From the NCBI RefSeq assembly GCF_964340395.1, contig NC_135560.1:22723175-22787174 (forward strand): a stretch of DNA of 64,000 nt, given 5' to 3'. Numbering within the stretch: the stretch's first letter is position 1; each line of letters opens with the position of its first letter. The stretch is from Glandiceps talaboti (Eukaryota > Hemichordata > Enteropneusta > Spengelidae). Shown here one piece after another: positions 36,701 through 47,100 of this stretch. The notes below the pieces were generated by a model, which saw only the letters and a program-made list of their open reading frames with translations, had not been told where the DNA came from and ran no database searches. Both the position numbers and the translations under genes were made by a program.

Positions 36701-38126
36701 TCCCTTACTCCACATTGTATTAGAGGTAAAAGAACTTTTTATTGTACTCACCACTAACTATACATTCACATAATGATGATTATTTTACATACTGCCTAGT
36801 ATTGTTCAATTGTATCTATAATTGATCAAACAAGTAACAACATATCACATTTAACTTTTTTATTCAAAACTTAATTTATGCAGAATACATTTACTGTCTG
36901 TTTTATTGGTAGGATCTCCAACATGGCCTTTTAAAGTGGTTTGATTAATCCATAATTAATTCAGCTATCTTGCCATGGGGAAAGCAAAGACCTTTAAATT
37001 TGAGGCTCAGATAATAATGTCGTACATAGTACTACTGTAATCTAGTGATATCTTTTTGAAAGACCAATGTCAGAGTTGCCAAATGAAAATATTGGTATGA
37101 CAGTGAGAAAAACACATAAAAATTTCATCTTTTCTGTTTCAAGAATGACATTGGGTGGAAAACCGTGGAACTCGATACTTGAATAAATAACTTGATGAGC
37201 ATCTAAATTGTAACTTGAACCTGTGATATTGACTCGAGTTCACCTCCGACACATGAACGAAATGTGATGGAAATTTATCCTTACATTCTTTGGAGAGTTA
37301 TATTTAAAAATGCCTTTGAGTATGAATGTTATCAACCACGGATATTTGAGTTTTCTTTCTATTTTTCTTTCTAATATTATTAGAGTACTGACGACCAGGA
37401 CGCTAGGACGTGACTATTAGTATTAATAAGAGGAGTGTTATGTATTTGTTTTGTTTGTTGCTGACGTGGCTGAGGGCGTACATTTATTTTCACCAGGACG
37501 TTCTGTGCCAGGTTATTGTAATGTAATATGTGGCAATGGGTGTATATTCAAAATAGAGGCAATGGCTTGAGAAAGGACAAGGCCACATTTGAACACAATA
37601 GCCATGAAATACAAAAACGCGTATTTTCAATTCTAGTACATTCTCACCGGTTTCGCTTGACAAAACAGCAAACTCGGACATGCAGTTTACTCGGCCTACG
37701 GTTTAAGCGTTATGTACATGTTAAACTCACCAAGGCTTCCTGTTGCTGCTGGTTTTCAACCTGTAACTGTTCCCTCTCTTTCTTTAATTCAGAGTTCTCG
37801 TCATCCATTCGACCCACAGTCTCCTGTAAACTTACGGCAGTCTTTTGTAATTCAAGTAACTTTTTGTTGGCTGCTGCCAAGTCAACGGTTATAACATCGT
37901 TGCGTTTTTCGATAGCGCCCTTCTTGAATGAAGTCGTTTGCAAATCTCTTTCAATGCGAGCCCTCTCCAAAACAAGCTCTTTGTTTCTTGACGAAACTGT
38001 CCAATAATTGAAAGCAAGGATACTTATTACAACCAAGAGTCCAATTACCACAAATGGTGGTGATCTTGATGGTCTCATATGCCCTCGATTATTGGCAGCC
38101 ATGTTTCCTGCGTCTCCTTCAGGCAT
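21788..38126 (-). CDS. GOLM2: GOLM1/GOLM2-family Golgi type II membrane protein, nine exons, Gln-rich
   Basis: Nine minus-strand exons join in phase to 761 codons plus stop: 37731-38126, 33489-33543, 30496-31658, 27894-27973, 27149-27180, 26226-26333, 25819-25850, 23829-23880 and 21788-22155. The N-terminus has a short Arg-containing cytosolic tail, SRSPP, then one membrane anchor at about residues 25-42. It ends LAFNYWTVSSR, very close to the GOLM1 (GP73) and GOLM2 (CASC4) signature FNYW..SSR. A coiled coil follows to about residue 230 (heptad-rich, with KQCEETRQAM). Then come Gln/Glu-rich 16-residue repeats (about 266-364) and a very acidic C-terminus, as in the family. Family members are Golgi-resident type II proteins of about 400 residues in mammals; this one is longer through the Gln/Glu expansion. 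The intron between 30495 and 27974 fits only if it is GC-AG, or if a small exon is missed. ATG 38126 is the first; ATG 38102 has a better context (ACATGG). The one-to-one relation to GOLM1 or GOLM2 is not settled. Confidence 0.9.
22156..23828 (-). other. GOLM intron 8
   Basis: Bounded by donor GTATCA (minus strand, 23828) and acceptor TTTTCAACAG (22157-22156). The exon-to-exon join is GAA G|CT GAT. AT-rich; no element or RNA gene recognised. Confidence 0.8.
25255..25520. repeat. 66-bp tandem repeat, four copies
   Basis: Four copies of GACTGACACAGGGGGTGCAC, then TTCTATCCTAATTACCAGTA, then CCAATTTTGAACACTCCC and AATGATAAAT. Units are 64-68 bp owing to small indels in the G run and the C run. 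The block is bracketed by AATGATGAAGTGGAACCTTT (about 25180) and AATGATTAAGTGGAACCTTT (about 25523), so the array may have grown inside a longer duplicated sequence. Confidence 0.92.
25555..25695 (+). mobile_element. Retroposon 3' tail with (ATTGT)n end
   Basis: ACAGATCAATAAAGTGTTAT runs into about ten ATTGT/ATTGC units. LINE 3' ends that finish in such short repeats are common in invertebrates. No coding part is seen here. Confidence 0.55.
26004..26099. repeat. 32-bp repeat, three perfect copies
   Basis: Three identical 32-bp units (AAAGTGTGACAGTACAGTCA then GGCATTCAGTGT) at 26004, 26036 and 26068. They lie in GOLM intron 6 (25851-26225). The perfect identity implies recent expansion. Confidence 0.96.
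26334..27148 (-). other. GOLM intron 5
   Basis: Donor GTAAGT (27148) and acceptor TTATCTCTGTAG (26335-26334). The split codon joins as CCA G|CA CAA. It holds the 145-bp foldback at 26381-26525; the rest is AT-rich. Confidence 0.8.
26381..26525. mobile_element. 145-bp foldback element in GOLM intron 5
   Basis: Nearly the whole segment folds on itself. The ends TGCCTGCCT..GAGGCCACTAG (left) and CTAGTGCCC..AGCCAGGCA (right) pair, as do CACTAGTAGA/TCTACTAGTG. The inner arms are GCTGTTACATAGCAACTATTT (21 bases, 26423-26443) and its mate at 26458-26478, with a 14-base loop. It sits inside the intron between exons 27149-27180 and 26226-26333. It has MITE-like features with no coding capacity. Confidence 0.85.
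27974..30495 (-). other. GOLM intron 3, apparent GC-AG intron
   Basis: The upstream exon ends CTG CAG followed by GCAGGT; the downstream exon starts in phase 0 with GGC AAA after CTTGTAG. A GT donor four bases later (GCAG|GTTAAC) would put the downstream exons out of frame. A GC donor at 30495-30494 keeps all nine exons in one frame. The intron also holds a 31-bp six-copy repeat at 28545-28729. Confidence 0.6.
28545..28729. repeat. 31-bp tandem repeat, six copies, in GOLM intron 3
   Basis: Unit AAACTATGCCCAAATATGGT followed by AAGTGGCACAT, six copies with a few substitutions and a short deletion in the third. Confidence 0.94.
31018..31315. repeat. 48-bp coding repeat (16 residues) in GOLM exon 3
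   Basis: The minus strand encodes YGEQQQGEQPVEQQQQ three times and FGEQQQGEQPVEQQQQ twice, with degenerate partial units at both ends. The unit is 48 bp, so copy-number change keeps frame. DNA differences between units are few, which points to recent expansion and likely length polymorphism. The opposite strand is also open in all frames and gives long Leu/Phe, Cys/Ser and Val/Ala frames that are shadows. Confidence 0.96.
31659..33488 (-). other. GOLM intron 2
   Basis: Donor GTAAGA (33488) and acceptor ATTTTTTACAG (31660-31659); the split codon reads AAA G|TT GTA. It contains a roughly 46-bp repeat array at about 31870-32405, a C-rich run (32526-32546) and AT-rich sequence. Confidence 0.8.
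31870..32405. repeat. ACC-rich minisatellite, unit about 46 bp
   Basis: About 11 copies of a unit with CTAGTACCACCACCACTACC, ACTATCACAAACACCAACTT and TACC plus CG or AG. Unit length varies as ACC and ACT triplets are gained or lost. It lies in GOLM intron 2. Confidence 0.93.
33700..33765 (+). mobile_element. Retroposon 3' tail
   Basis: GGGCCGGTGGCCTATAGTGC then AAAATAAAGATTATTATTAA. A GGCC-rich segment, AATAAA and an ATT-repeat end are a common LINE 3' end arrangement. The coding part is absent. Confidence 0.5.
35543..35811. mobile_element. 269-bp inverted-repeat element with CAGGGG-like ends
   Basis: The left end CAGGGGTGAACAAATC and the right end (opposite strand) CAAGGGTGAACAAATC form a 16-bp terminal inverted repeat with one mismatch. 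GTGGC lies directly outside both ends (35538-35542 and 35812-35816) as a possible 5-bp target duplication. Inside, CTGGTCC/GGACCAG blocks also pair. CAGGG ends are typical of hAT-type elements, but those make 8-bp duplications, so the class is open. The 100-codon minus-strand frame over it is a by-product. Confidence 0.7.
36310..36600 (+). mobile_element. Non-LTR retroposon fragment (RT C-terminal end)
   Basis: An open frame of 89 codons ends at 36592. It contains SYRPRSTSRND, the HIPKHSTQIFKKSFVFNG block with GVKIWNSL, and LNSFKMKCKSHFL. This order (S-Y-x-x-R-S, then K-S-F..G..IWN-L, then FK..K) is the usual C-terminus of LINE reverse transcriptases. It is 5'-truncated and lies antisense in GOLM intron 1. 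AT-rich DNA with ATTATT runs follows. Confidence 0.85.
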
Positions 38127-38551
38127 GTCTGATTGGTTCACGCATGCGCCTCAACCTTGACACCTACTTCCTGCTTCGGTGCTTCACGAGTCTTACCTCA
38201 CCTAAAGTGAACGTGAGTGGAGCTCTCAAATCACCTGGCGACGACAGACTGGAATGTAAAGAAATACTGCTAGATAGACTGTCACTACCCCCGTGAGGCT
38301 TTTTAGTGTAATGGCAATTTTGCAGAAGTTATGTATTCCGTTCCTCCTTAACATGATAACAATAAGTTTATTACACAACTGTACCATCAATAAATAAAGT
38401 ATGGTAAACAACAACAACAACAACAATAATAATATTAATAATAACAACAGCAGCAAAACTATTTCTCTCTCTAACACTAACACATTAATATTTTTACAAG
38501 TTTTTTTTCTTCAAATATTTGGCAAGACGATGGTATCAGTATTGCATAATA
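38127..38551. other. Region upstream of the GOLM start codon
   Basis: Should hold the GOLM 5' UTR and promoter on the minus strand. The first 100 bp are less AT-rich and hold several CpG (ACGCATGCGCC, TTCGG, CACGAG), but no TATA box stands out. An AAC/AAT triplet run lies at about 38405-38458. Confidence 0.4.
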
Positions 38552-38660
38552 CTTAAAAAAGATAAATTTGTATTAATACTACTGACTGTTATATCGCATT
38601 CTTTAAATAATTTTCTGATATAACAATCAGTAGTATTAATAGAAATTTATCTATTTTAAG
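38552..38660. repeat. 109-bp hairpin: 44-base arms, 21-base loop
   Basis: Arms 38552-38595 and 38617-38660 pair at 41 of 44 positions. The left arm runs from CTTAAAAAAGATAAATTTG to TACTACTGACTGTTATATC. The loop is 21 bases. Pairing stops sharply at both ends and no target duplication is seen. It could be a small foldback element or the source of a hairpin RNA. Confidence 0.92.
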
Positions 38661-39157
38661 TTTTGGTCTTAGTCTTACCCTGGTGATTTCCACTCACGCT
38701 GAAAATAATTCTAATCCAAGTCGTCATCAAACAAAAAGCAAACGGAAAAACTCGTACCAAATTTTATCAACATAAAACCGGGGAACTTGAATTCCATCAG
38801 GTTTTATAAACCAGAGTCGAAGTCGACGATAAAATCATCATGGGGGGGGGGGGAGGGGGGTCCCCTATAAACATTAGTCGAGGCTCTTTACGTGGCCATG
38901 ACGATGCTTTATTGTAAGGTGTTGTAAAACTTTAATTTAATAGTAAAATTAATACAACCAGTTGAAAGCTTCAACCTATCTCCACACCCACCCCCAAATA
39001 AAAACAGAAAAAAAATCAAATAAAAGAAAACCGAGCAGACCTAATCTCTCAGGGACCATACAGTACAGGATCATGGTTGTTCTATTTGTTCAGCCTGTTA
39101 TAGCAGAAAGGTATAATAAACATGTTTACAAATATGTACATTTCAACTAGAGTAGTG

Positions 39158-39238
<81 letters not shown>

Positions 39239-39255
39239 CAGTAGTAGTAGTAGTG

Positions 39256-39309
<54 letters not shown>

Positions 39310-40369
39310 AAATTTATTTAAGAATAGGGTAGCCAGGAAACAATAGAAGCTGATTTCCACCTGGGCCCTGTAAGTATACGTAGAAAGTCCGATATTTAAA
39401 TGTTACTGGAAATTGTTATTGCGCTAATCGTCAGAGCACTCTTCAGTACTGCACATGCGCCGTTTAGAAATGGTCAGATTTATCTACAGTTTTTGAGATA
39501 TAAAAACTCGAATGAATAACATCCTACTGTTGTTTATGCTATCATATCACAATCACAAATGACTGCTGTAGCATATAATCAGATACATTCCAGATTTGCA
39601 AGAATTAATAACAGCCACAATTGTTTGTGACACCAACATTAATATAACGTCCTTCTCAATTTCTCGATCCACACTGCCATACCTATAAATATGTGTATCT
39701 CTCAGGTATTTTATTTTTTAGTAGATTAGCTGTGACATATAATACATGTAACCAGTATAATAGCCTAAACATATATATTGGATTTATTATTTAAACGTTC
39801 AACGCACTGTAATGATGTGTTTGCTCTCATGTTCATTTTCAAATTTATATATCAGACTTGTGCTATATGTCCAAAAAGTAACCCTTCGGTGTCTGCACCC
39901 CTCCAAACAGAATAACCATGTAGTCATTCGGGTTAGAACCACCGGCGATGTCATTACCAACTAATTTTTGCCATCGTCAATTCAAGGGGAGAGGCAATTG
40001 AATTTCGAAATGGGAAACTTTAACACTGTTACACCCATCCACCCACATCATCAACTTATAGAGAAATTTGCCAACTGATTATTAAAATAATTCATTATGT
40101 CCAAATACCCATAGAGTTAGAGTGGACCTACCGTCTGCTGTCGTACAAACCTACCTATCTGTACGTAGAGACAAGTGACTACGAGACTGGTCCTGCTGTG
40201 ATTGAATAATGGCAAGGGTGATGCGCTGGCACCCAAGCTGGCATGCCACTGGCTGGCAGCAGGTGTTGTTGTTGTGGAAAGTGCCACCAACGGTGATATT
40301 GTGACGGCTTTCGTTTACTAGTAATTCTTCAATACAACACATGCCAGTCACTGAGTGACCATCATATTC
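38661..40369. other. Spacer with simple repeats
   Basis: Contains a G-rich run (about 38841-38861), a (TAG)n triplet tract of about 155 bp (39154-39309) and otherwise AT-rich sequence. No exon or RNA gene recognised. Confidence 0.55.
39154..39309. repeat. (TAG)n triplet microsatellite
   Basis: About 50 GTA/TAG triplets with three interruptions (ACAG, GTGG). It reads as poly-Tyr or poly-Thr on the minus strand, which is a by-product. Confidence 0.97.
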
Positions 40370-40524
40370 TAGTCTTCCTGCTAGCTATATAGACGTTCGG
40401 ACCTTCTTCCGATATCATAAGCGAACGAAGTTCGCAGTGAGGGCTTTGCCCGAATATTTCATCCTCGATAGCGATGTTCGGTCGTGTGTCGTATATCGGA
40501 AGAACATCCGAGGTCTAGCAGATT
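40370..40524. mobile_element. 155-bp inverted-repeat element, copy 2 of the 7734 family
   Basis: Shares with the element at 7734-7898 the TAGTCTT..CTGCTAG start, ATAAGCGAACGAAGTTCGCA, GAGGGC.TTGCCCGAA, CATCCTCGATAGCG and ATCGGAAGAACATCCGAG. Its inner ends GACGTTCGG.CCTTCTTCCGATAT and ATATCGGAAGAACATCCGAGGTC pair almost perfectly. Possible eroded 9-bp flanks are ATCATATTC (40361-40369) and GATATATTC (40525-40533). Confidence 0.88.
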
Positions 40525-40583
40525 GATATATTCAAGCCTAATAGAAGTCTTGTTCACCATTTACCCTTTTTCTGAAGAAATGT

Positions 40584-40722
<139 letters not shown>

Positions 40723-41034
40723 ATATTGGTTCTGGTTCATTGTATTTTTACTGAAGGTAATAAGCTCTCTGGAGTCAGGAATAGTCATTTTTCACCTATC
40801 TCATATGATCGTCAGAACCCCTAACCGAAGTCACACACGTTTTCGCGTAAAGAAACCAGGTGCTGTACCACTACACGGTATACAAACTAAATTTGTTTTC
40901 GAAAAAGTGGCAATATGAAGCATCGGATAGTACATCGTCAGCCATAGTGTTTGTTTTATGTTGCCATGTATGTACGATACAGCCTTGTCTACATATTTCA
41001 ATTGAAGTCTACACTTTTGTTTGTGGACTCGGCC

Positions 41035-41880
41035 GACGGAGCCGAACAAATGGTACGAATAAAACGCTTAGTCTAGTTTCAACCATAGTGTTTGGTCTAT
41101 GTTTCAACTTTCCTTAGTCCAGTAAACACGGACAACAACAATCGCCAACATAAACCAGTTGAAAGTGATAATACTGTCTCTATTGTAATGTGGAGTATTC
41201 ACAACGTCAATGACTTGAAACACTAATTTGTCCACCATTGCAACCATTAAATGGCCATTGATTAATGTTTCTCGGCAGAAAGATGTATGGGATTGAGATT
41301 TCCCTTATACAGGTAGTGTTCTATAGTGGTTAATAGCTATTTAGAGGGAAAAAACAAGTATCGTACAAAACGCTCTCCGTATTTTGATGGGTTACTCGCG
41401 AGATTGCATGCAGTGTTAGCTCAATGTTTGCACATCACATAATCCCTACATTTGGGACGGAGCCGAACAAATGGTACGAATAAAACGCTTAGTCTAGTTT
41501 CAACCATAGTGTTTGGTCTATGTTTCAACTTTCCTTAGTCCAGTAAACACGGACAACAACAATCGCCAACATAAACCAGTTGAAAGTGATAATACTGTCT
41601 CTATTGTAATGTGGAGTATTCACAACGTCAATGACTTGAAACACTAATTTGTCCACCATTGCAACCATTAAATGGCCATTGATTAATGTTTCTCGGCAGA
41701 AAGATGTATGGGATTGAGATTTCCCTTATACAGGTAGTGTTCTATAGTGGTTAATAGCTATTTAGAGGGAAAAAAACAAGTATCGTACAAAACGCTCTCC
41801 GTATTTTGATGGGTTACTCGCGAGATTGCATGCAGTGTTAGCTCAATGTTTGCACATCACATAATCCCTACATTTGGGAC
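41035..41880. repeat. 421-bp direct tandem duplication
   Basis: 41035-41455 is repeated at 41456-41880, offset 421 bp. The only difference I noticed is one extra A in the GAAAAAAACAAG run. The start (GACGGAGCC) and the end (GGGACGAGAA) share GACG, a 4-base microhomology at the junction. It contains no recognised gene. Confidence 0.95.
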
Positions 41881-43522
41881 GAGAATTAACGTACGATTTT
41901 TTAACGTTACTGTATCAGAAATAGTTTATACAAAAATGTATAAAAAGTCTCATAATGGTGCTTAATTCCGATACAGTCCTCTACTCAGGGATTTTTAAAA
42001 TCGTATAGAGCATGTAGAGATTTGCTGTATTCTTAGATGCTTGAATTTGTTCATGTGTGTATTTGTCAGTTTGTCTTTGTAAAGTTCTGTTTATGTATAT
42101 TTTTTTAAATCTTTTTTTTTTCTGTCTGTTTTAGCCATCGGATGTTTTGAGCGTTGTTGCGTTCTTTTCTTTCCTTAAATAAAGTTTAACAATAATAATG
42201 ATAAAACGTGATAAATGCTTACAATATATACCACATTCATTCAACTTGTTTAGTTTTAGAATTTCTAAATCGAAAGATTATGGTTTTAATGAAAAGTTGT
42301 CGCGCATATAAATGCCCCCCCCCCAAAAAAAAAAAAATAAAAAATAAAAATATAGAACGACTACAATGTATAATGAAAAGTTGTCGCACATATAAATTCC
42401 CCGTCCTCCATAGAAAATAGAATGACAAATTTTGTCAGTTCAAGTGTATGTTCATTGACGAGACACAAGTACATTTGTATTTGACTCCAAGAAATTGCGA
42501 TAGTTTTTGGCGATCATGATTTTCTTATTCATAGGAATTATTTACTTTTGTTTTCGTGTGATTAGTACACTCGATGGGGGTCAAAATACAACGTCTGTTT
42601 TCATGTCAACACAAAGCCGGCTAAAGGTTACGTATACACGTTATTTTATTCTATCTATTTGTATTGTACGAACATATAAATTCAGCCAACAGTTGAGACC
42701 CAATCGCACACATTCACTTAAAAAAGTGAAGAAAAAACATGCAACGGCATTGTTTGATCACCTAACAACAAATATGAGTGAGGAATATTTATCTAATGAG
42801 TTTCTTTGCGGTTATAAGTCAAGATATTTGATCTGAAACTCATCGTGACAAATCTGATTATGGTCTACGTCACTGGAATTATTTTAGTCATGGTTGAAAA
42901 TACTACTGTGTACACAAATCGCATAATTTATATTACAAATTATATTTACTATGTATGTTGATATATACTATTACTTTGGAGCCTCTTGGGCAAGTGAACC
43001 ATGAAGTCGTCTCTACAAAGGGTGGGCACGTTTTCGGTATTGTTTGCCAAACAAATCAACGTTTGGAAATGGCACATTGCGGACGGTAAGAACCGTAGGG
43101 GCTATCTTGTACCCAAAATAGTGCGAGCACCTTTTTCAGATTCCTATGTTATTTACTTGGTATTCTTTTAGATTAGGTGGGTACACAGTGTATGTACACA
43201 GGCATTGGCTGAGTTGAGAGATAAACAAAGATCCGATCATCTGCATAGAATACCTATACAGCCTGATCAAACAAAGCTCTCAATCTGCCTTTTTGTTGTT
43301 TGTCCTTTCAATGCGAACCACATTATCATGTAAGTTTTGTCTTTGGTCTAGGGAGAAGTCACTCACAAAGAAGTAGCCCATTACAGCATCAACACAGTCG
43401 AGGAGTTGGCTTCAACATAGCAACCATATATTCAACTTGACTACTCCGTTCTCGGTTGCGGACAAAAAGCTACTTCGTTCGACACAACAGCTGAAGATTT
43501 CAAGAAGAAGCACAACGACAAA
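41881..43522. other. Spacer upstream of the Tctex-type gene
   Basis: A retroposon-like 3' end lies at about 42090-42205 (TTAAATAAAGTTTAACAATAATAATGATAA in part). The 109-codon stretch at 42507-42836 has no recognisable domain. The promoter and 5' UTR of the downstream gene should lie in the last few hundred bases; I see no clear TATA box. Confidence 0.4.
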
Positions 43523-44134
43523 ATGACATCTGTAACTGTTGTAGAACCGGAGCCTGATCGCTCAGGCGAGTCTCCTCGGGGAAGGTCCCCTTCCTTGATT
43601 TCCAACTTTTCGGCCGCCATGATGTCCCGAAGGACTTCAGCAGCTTCGTCTGAAGGTAAAAGCGGCAGCAGTGGTGTTGCTTCATTCAGGAGACTTTCAA
43701 AGCGTATGTCGTTATGGGGAGCACTGGGCAAGGCTTTGACAACAGAAAAAGAAAAGCCTAAACCAGCTGTACCAAAAGTGAAAATGGAGAATACGTACAA
43801 GACGGAACCTGATATAGATTTCAACGTAGCACGAGTACAACGAATGATGAACAACGTACTGACTGCTCAACTCAAGGATAAAACATACGACAGTAGAACG
43901 ACTTCAATGTTGACAACAAAGATCTCAGATATGATTAAAAATAAGGTAAAACTGATGAATTTCAAGCGACACAAGGTCGTTGTACATGTTATGATTGGTA
44001 CGAACGCTGATCAGGGTATGAGAGTGGCTAGTTTGTGTCTCTGGGATACCAAGACAGACACATTTGCTTCAACGACCTACCAAAATTCATCGTTATTTGC
44101 CATAGCAACGGTATATGCAACTTACTATGAATAG
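43523..44134 (+). CDS. Tctex-1 family dynein light chain, single exon
   Basis: A 203-residue intact frame. The C-terminal 115 residues are a Tctex-1 domain: MENTYKTEPD (88-97), a helix with NNVLTAQLKDKTYD, SDMIKNKVKLMNFKRHKVVV, MIGTNADQGMRVASLCLWD (157-175), TDTFAST and the family-typical end SLFAIATVYATYYE. Such domains dimerise and sit on intermediate chains of cytoplasmic, ciliary or flagellar dynein. The Ser/Arg-rich N-terminal 70 residues contain RRTS and RRLSKRMSLWGALGKAL, as in the longer DYNLT4/DYNLT5 (TCTEX1D4/TCTEX1D1) members, rather than the short DYNLT1/3. RRxS sites could be phosphorylated. ATG 43523 has A at -3. AATAAA at 44974 or 45591 could end the transcript. I cannot choose between DYNLT4-like and DYNLT5-like. 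Confidence 0.9.
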   Translation: MTSVTVVEPEPDRSGESPRGRSPSLISNFSAAMMSRRTSAASSEGKSGSSGVASFRRLSKRMSLWGALGKALTTEKEKPKPAVPKVKMENTYKTEPDIDFNVARVQRMMNNVLTAQLKDKTYDSRTTSMLTTKISDMIKNKVKLMNFKRHKVVVHVMIGTNADQGMRVASLCLWDTKTDTFASTTYQNSSLFAIATVYATYYE

Positions 44135-47100
44135 AAGATATGTAAAGAATATAGTAATATCCTGGCGAAACTGGTTCAATGAAAAGACAGGTGTGCATAC
44201 GTATTGGCCATCGTTTAAAATATGGAACACTTGGTAGAAAATCGCAATTGGAATGTGAATCCTCCACTACAAACTTAACGGACTACAGAGAGCACAAAGA
44301 ACATACCTTCATGATTAACATTTGACAATTGTGTTGAAAATATTTACTGACAATCAATTAACATAGTCGGGCTTCAAAACACTTTTCGTCTTTAAAATAG
44401 CCGTTATACTTCATATGTTCCTCTAACATGGATAAAATGTCTGACACATAGTAGTTTGTTTAACCAGTGTACCAATAGCACCAAAAACTTGTTCTTTTGC
44501 CGATGGATCATTTACGTCGCCACATCTCTTGTTTTGTTCACTTGTCACCGCATTCTGTATATACTATGTCGGAAAATAATGAACCTATTGTTTACGGACA
44601 TGTTACGCTTGATGTACAGCATGGTACACAACACAGTTGCCATGGACACATGATCCTATCAATGCAAAGCTTGGTCTTGTTATCTGGTTTTTACCCGGCA
44701 GCTAAAAAATCTGTAAATAACTCAACGGTTCATTAAACTGGTAAAAGTTGTCTGCGCTCTACTCAACAGAGTTGATGAAATGTCCTGGGTGTATACTTTC
44801 ATTCAATAAGTGTGTAGGAGAAGTGATTTATTTTGAGTTCTAGTTTCAACAACCTGTTGGATTCAGTCATATAAATAAGTCAGTTCAGTGGACTGCACTG
44901 ATTGCCACAGTGTGATACGACATATCTGATTGCGTAATTGGTTTCAGAAGACTTACCATGAGGCGATTAGTAAAATAAAACGATAACGACTCACAATAGC
45001 CTTATTTGTACAATTGTGTACTATCTTAATAAGCTTTATTCATTACATTTCATGTAATTTCATCATCCGTCCTCCCGTCAATATTAACATTTTCACTAAA
45101 GTTTTATTCGTTTCCATTTTATGTGTATTTTGTAGACTGTATTCCTCTCGATTCCTCCGCCATGTCCTTGCTTGTTTTCTGTATAATACCATCTGTCATC
45201 CTGACACATTTTTGTCAATTCTATCCGATTCCATCGTGTTTTACTGCATTGATTTGTAAGTTTTGATTCTAGACTGAGTTTAAAGTTTTGATTAACCTAA
45301 TTATCGATAGATCATGATACAACGTAAAATTGTAATGAATTCACGAAGTGCCAGTTTACGTTTCTAACGGGCACTTTCTAATTAAAATAATTTACCGCAA
45401 TAACTAATGTAAAGTAAGTGTGTTTCTTTCACGTAATCTTAACAATGTATTAATTATTGTAATAATGATAATGTAAATGTTGTAAATATGATTTGAAATT
45501 TGACCATTTTCCAATGTCGAACCTAATCATAGGCAAGGATGCAATCTACATCATAATTTTGATGTTTCACTGTACGATATTGTAGAGTTCAATAAAACAT
45601 ATATTGACAATACTTAAAACCACTTGACTTTCATGTAAAGACATACTGGTCCATGTTTTAAACCAATTTTCATCGTAAGCGCGTTGCTTCTAGTTTTCAA
45701 CGTTGAACAACCGTACTATTAAATTTAAAACTCGAATGTGAACTCAAATAAATAACAAATAAAACTCTTTACTAGTGAACTACGTTATACTAGTAAATTG
45801 ATTGAAGTGTTTTGTTTGGAGGAAAGCAAGGCCGGAGGCCGTAGGGTCGATTGCTCCTATTTTTTGTTTAACATGATGACCAAAGAGAATATAGTACTGA
45901 ATGTACTCGTCTCCATTAGTCTTTGTGTGTTTGCCTACATTCAATGAAACGTGATATGTCCTGTCGATTGCATGACTGAGTGTACTTTCATGGTGGAATT
46001 CTATCTTGGTTCCAGCTGTGTGAAAATATTTAAGTTTACAAGTGTGACGAAATGAAATTTCTTCAAGGCATGCATGTTTAGTAATAGATTAGACCACGTC
46101 TCACAGTTTTTGGTGGTTGGTTTACCCAACTAATTCCAAACCATATCGCCAGAGGCAAAATACTACTATCTTTGGAATTTGCCGACATGTTTGAGAGTAC
46201 CCCTCCCCGGGGTTTGATGCCGTGCTGAGACAGATGCTCCCAGTAATATAATTATGAGGGCATTCTGTAGTTGACTTGATAGATCGCACATTTATCTAGA
46301 GAATAGTTTTCTAATTTTCTCAAAAAAGGTCAGTCATAGTCTGTGAACGTGCGTAGTTATTGTATAATGGTGTTTGCCTAGTTTTAAAGCTTCACTGGCT
46401 GCAACTCAAACTAATAACTTACTCGTAATATCATGCTCCCGAAGAGTATCGAATCACATGCGTGTAAACATATTGAATGTGTAACTGTATACATAATATG
46501 GTACAATAAAGCCAACCAAATAGTTTTTGGGTCCGTACCTAAAAATCAGCGACCCAAATGCAATCACGATTTCAACTTGTCGCTTATCTGCTTATAGATA
46601 AAATAGATCTACAATCAACATGTACACTGTCTAGTTATTGGCATTAATATAACCATTTTCAATGAATATATTGTTTGTGATCTGATCGGAAAAAAAATCC
46701 AGTTACAGATAGTGCGCTGAACTTTAATTGCTGGTCGCAGTACTTTTCATAGGATAAATTGTGTCGTTCAGTCCTATCGGAGAGTCCTATCCACTGTGTG
46801 CTGGCTGATAGAGAGGCACAACACGTCGTATCTTACAGACTATATACTTGAAAGGAACACATGTCAATATCATCAAAAAGATACAACACTGTGTCAAAGT
46901 ACACCTTTGAGACTCAGTTTAAACATAGACCCTTTCGTGTAGGGTGTATGGTTTAATATGTCGGTTTAATTTAGTTACTACATGTATATGCATATGTTAT
47001 TAACCGAAACTTTCTTGAAATGTCATGAAAAATCTTTAACAGATCAAGCATCGTAAAGTACCAATAGAGTACTATCCATCAGAGTGTCCATATACTAAAA

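Larger units (their letters stand above)
33544..37730 (-). other. GOLM intron 1, 4.2 kb
   Basis: Donor GTGAGT (37730) and acceptor ATCTATAG (33545-33544), phase 0 on both sides; a further phase-0 exon inside would not be betrayed by frame. It contains a retroposon-like tail (about 33700-33765), a T21 run (34976-34996), an inverted-repeat element (35543-35811) and a LINE fragment (36310-36600). Confidence 0.75.
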
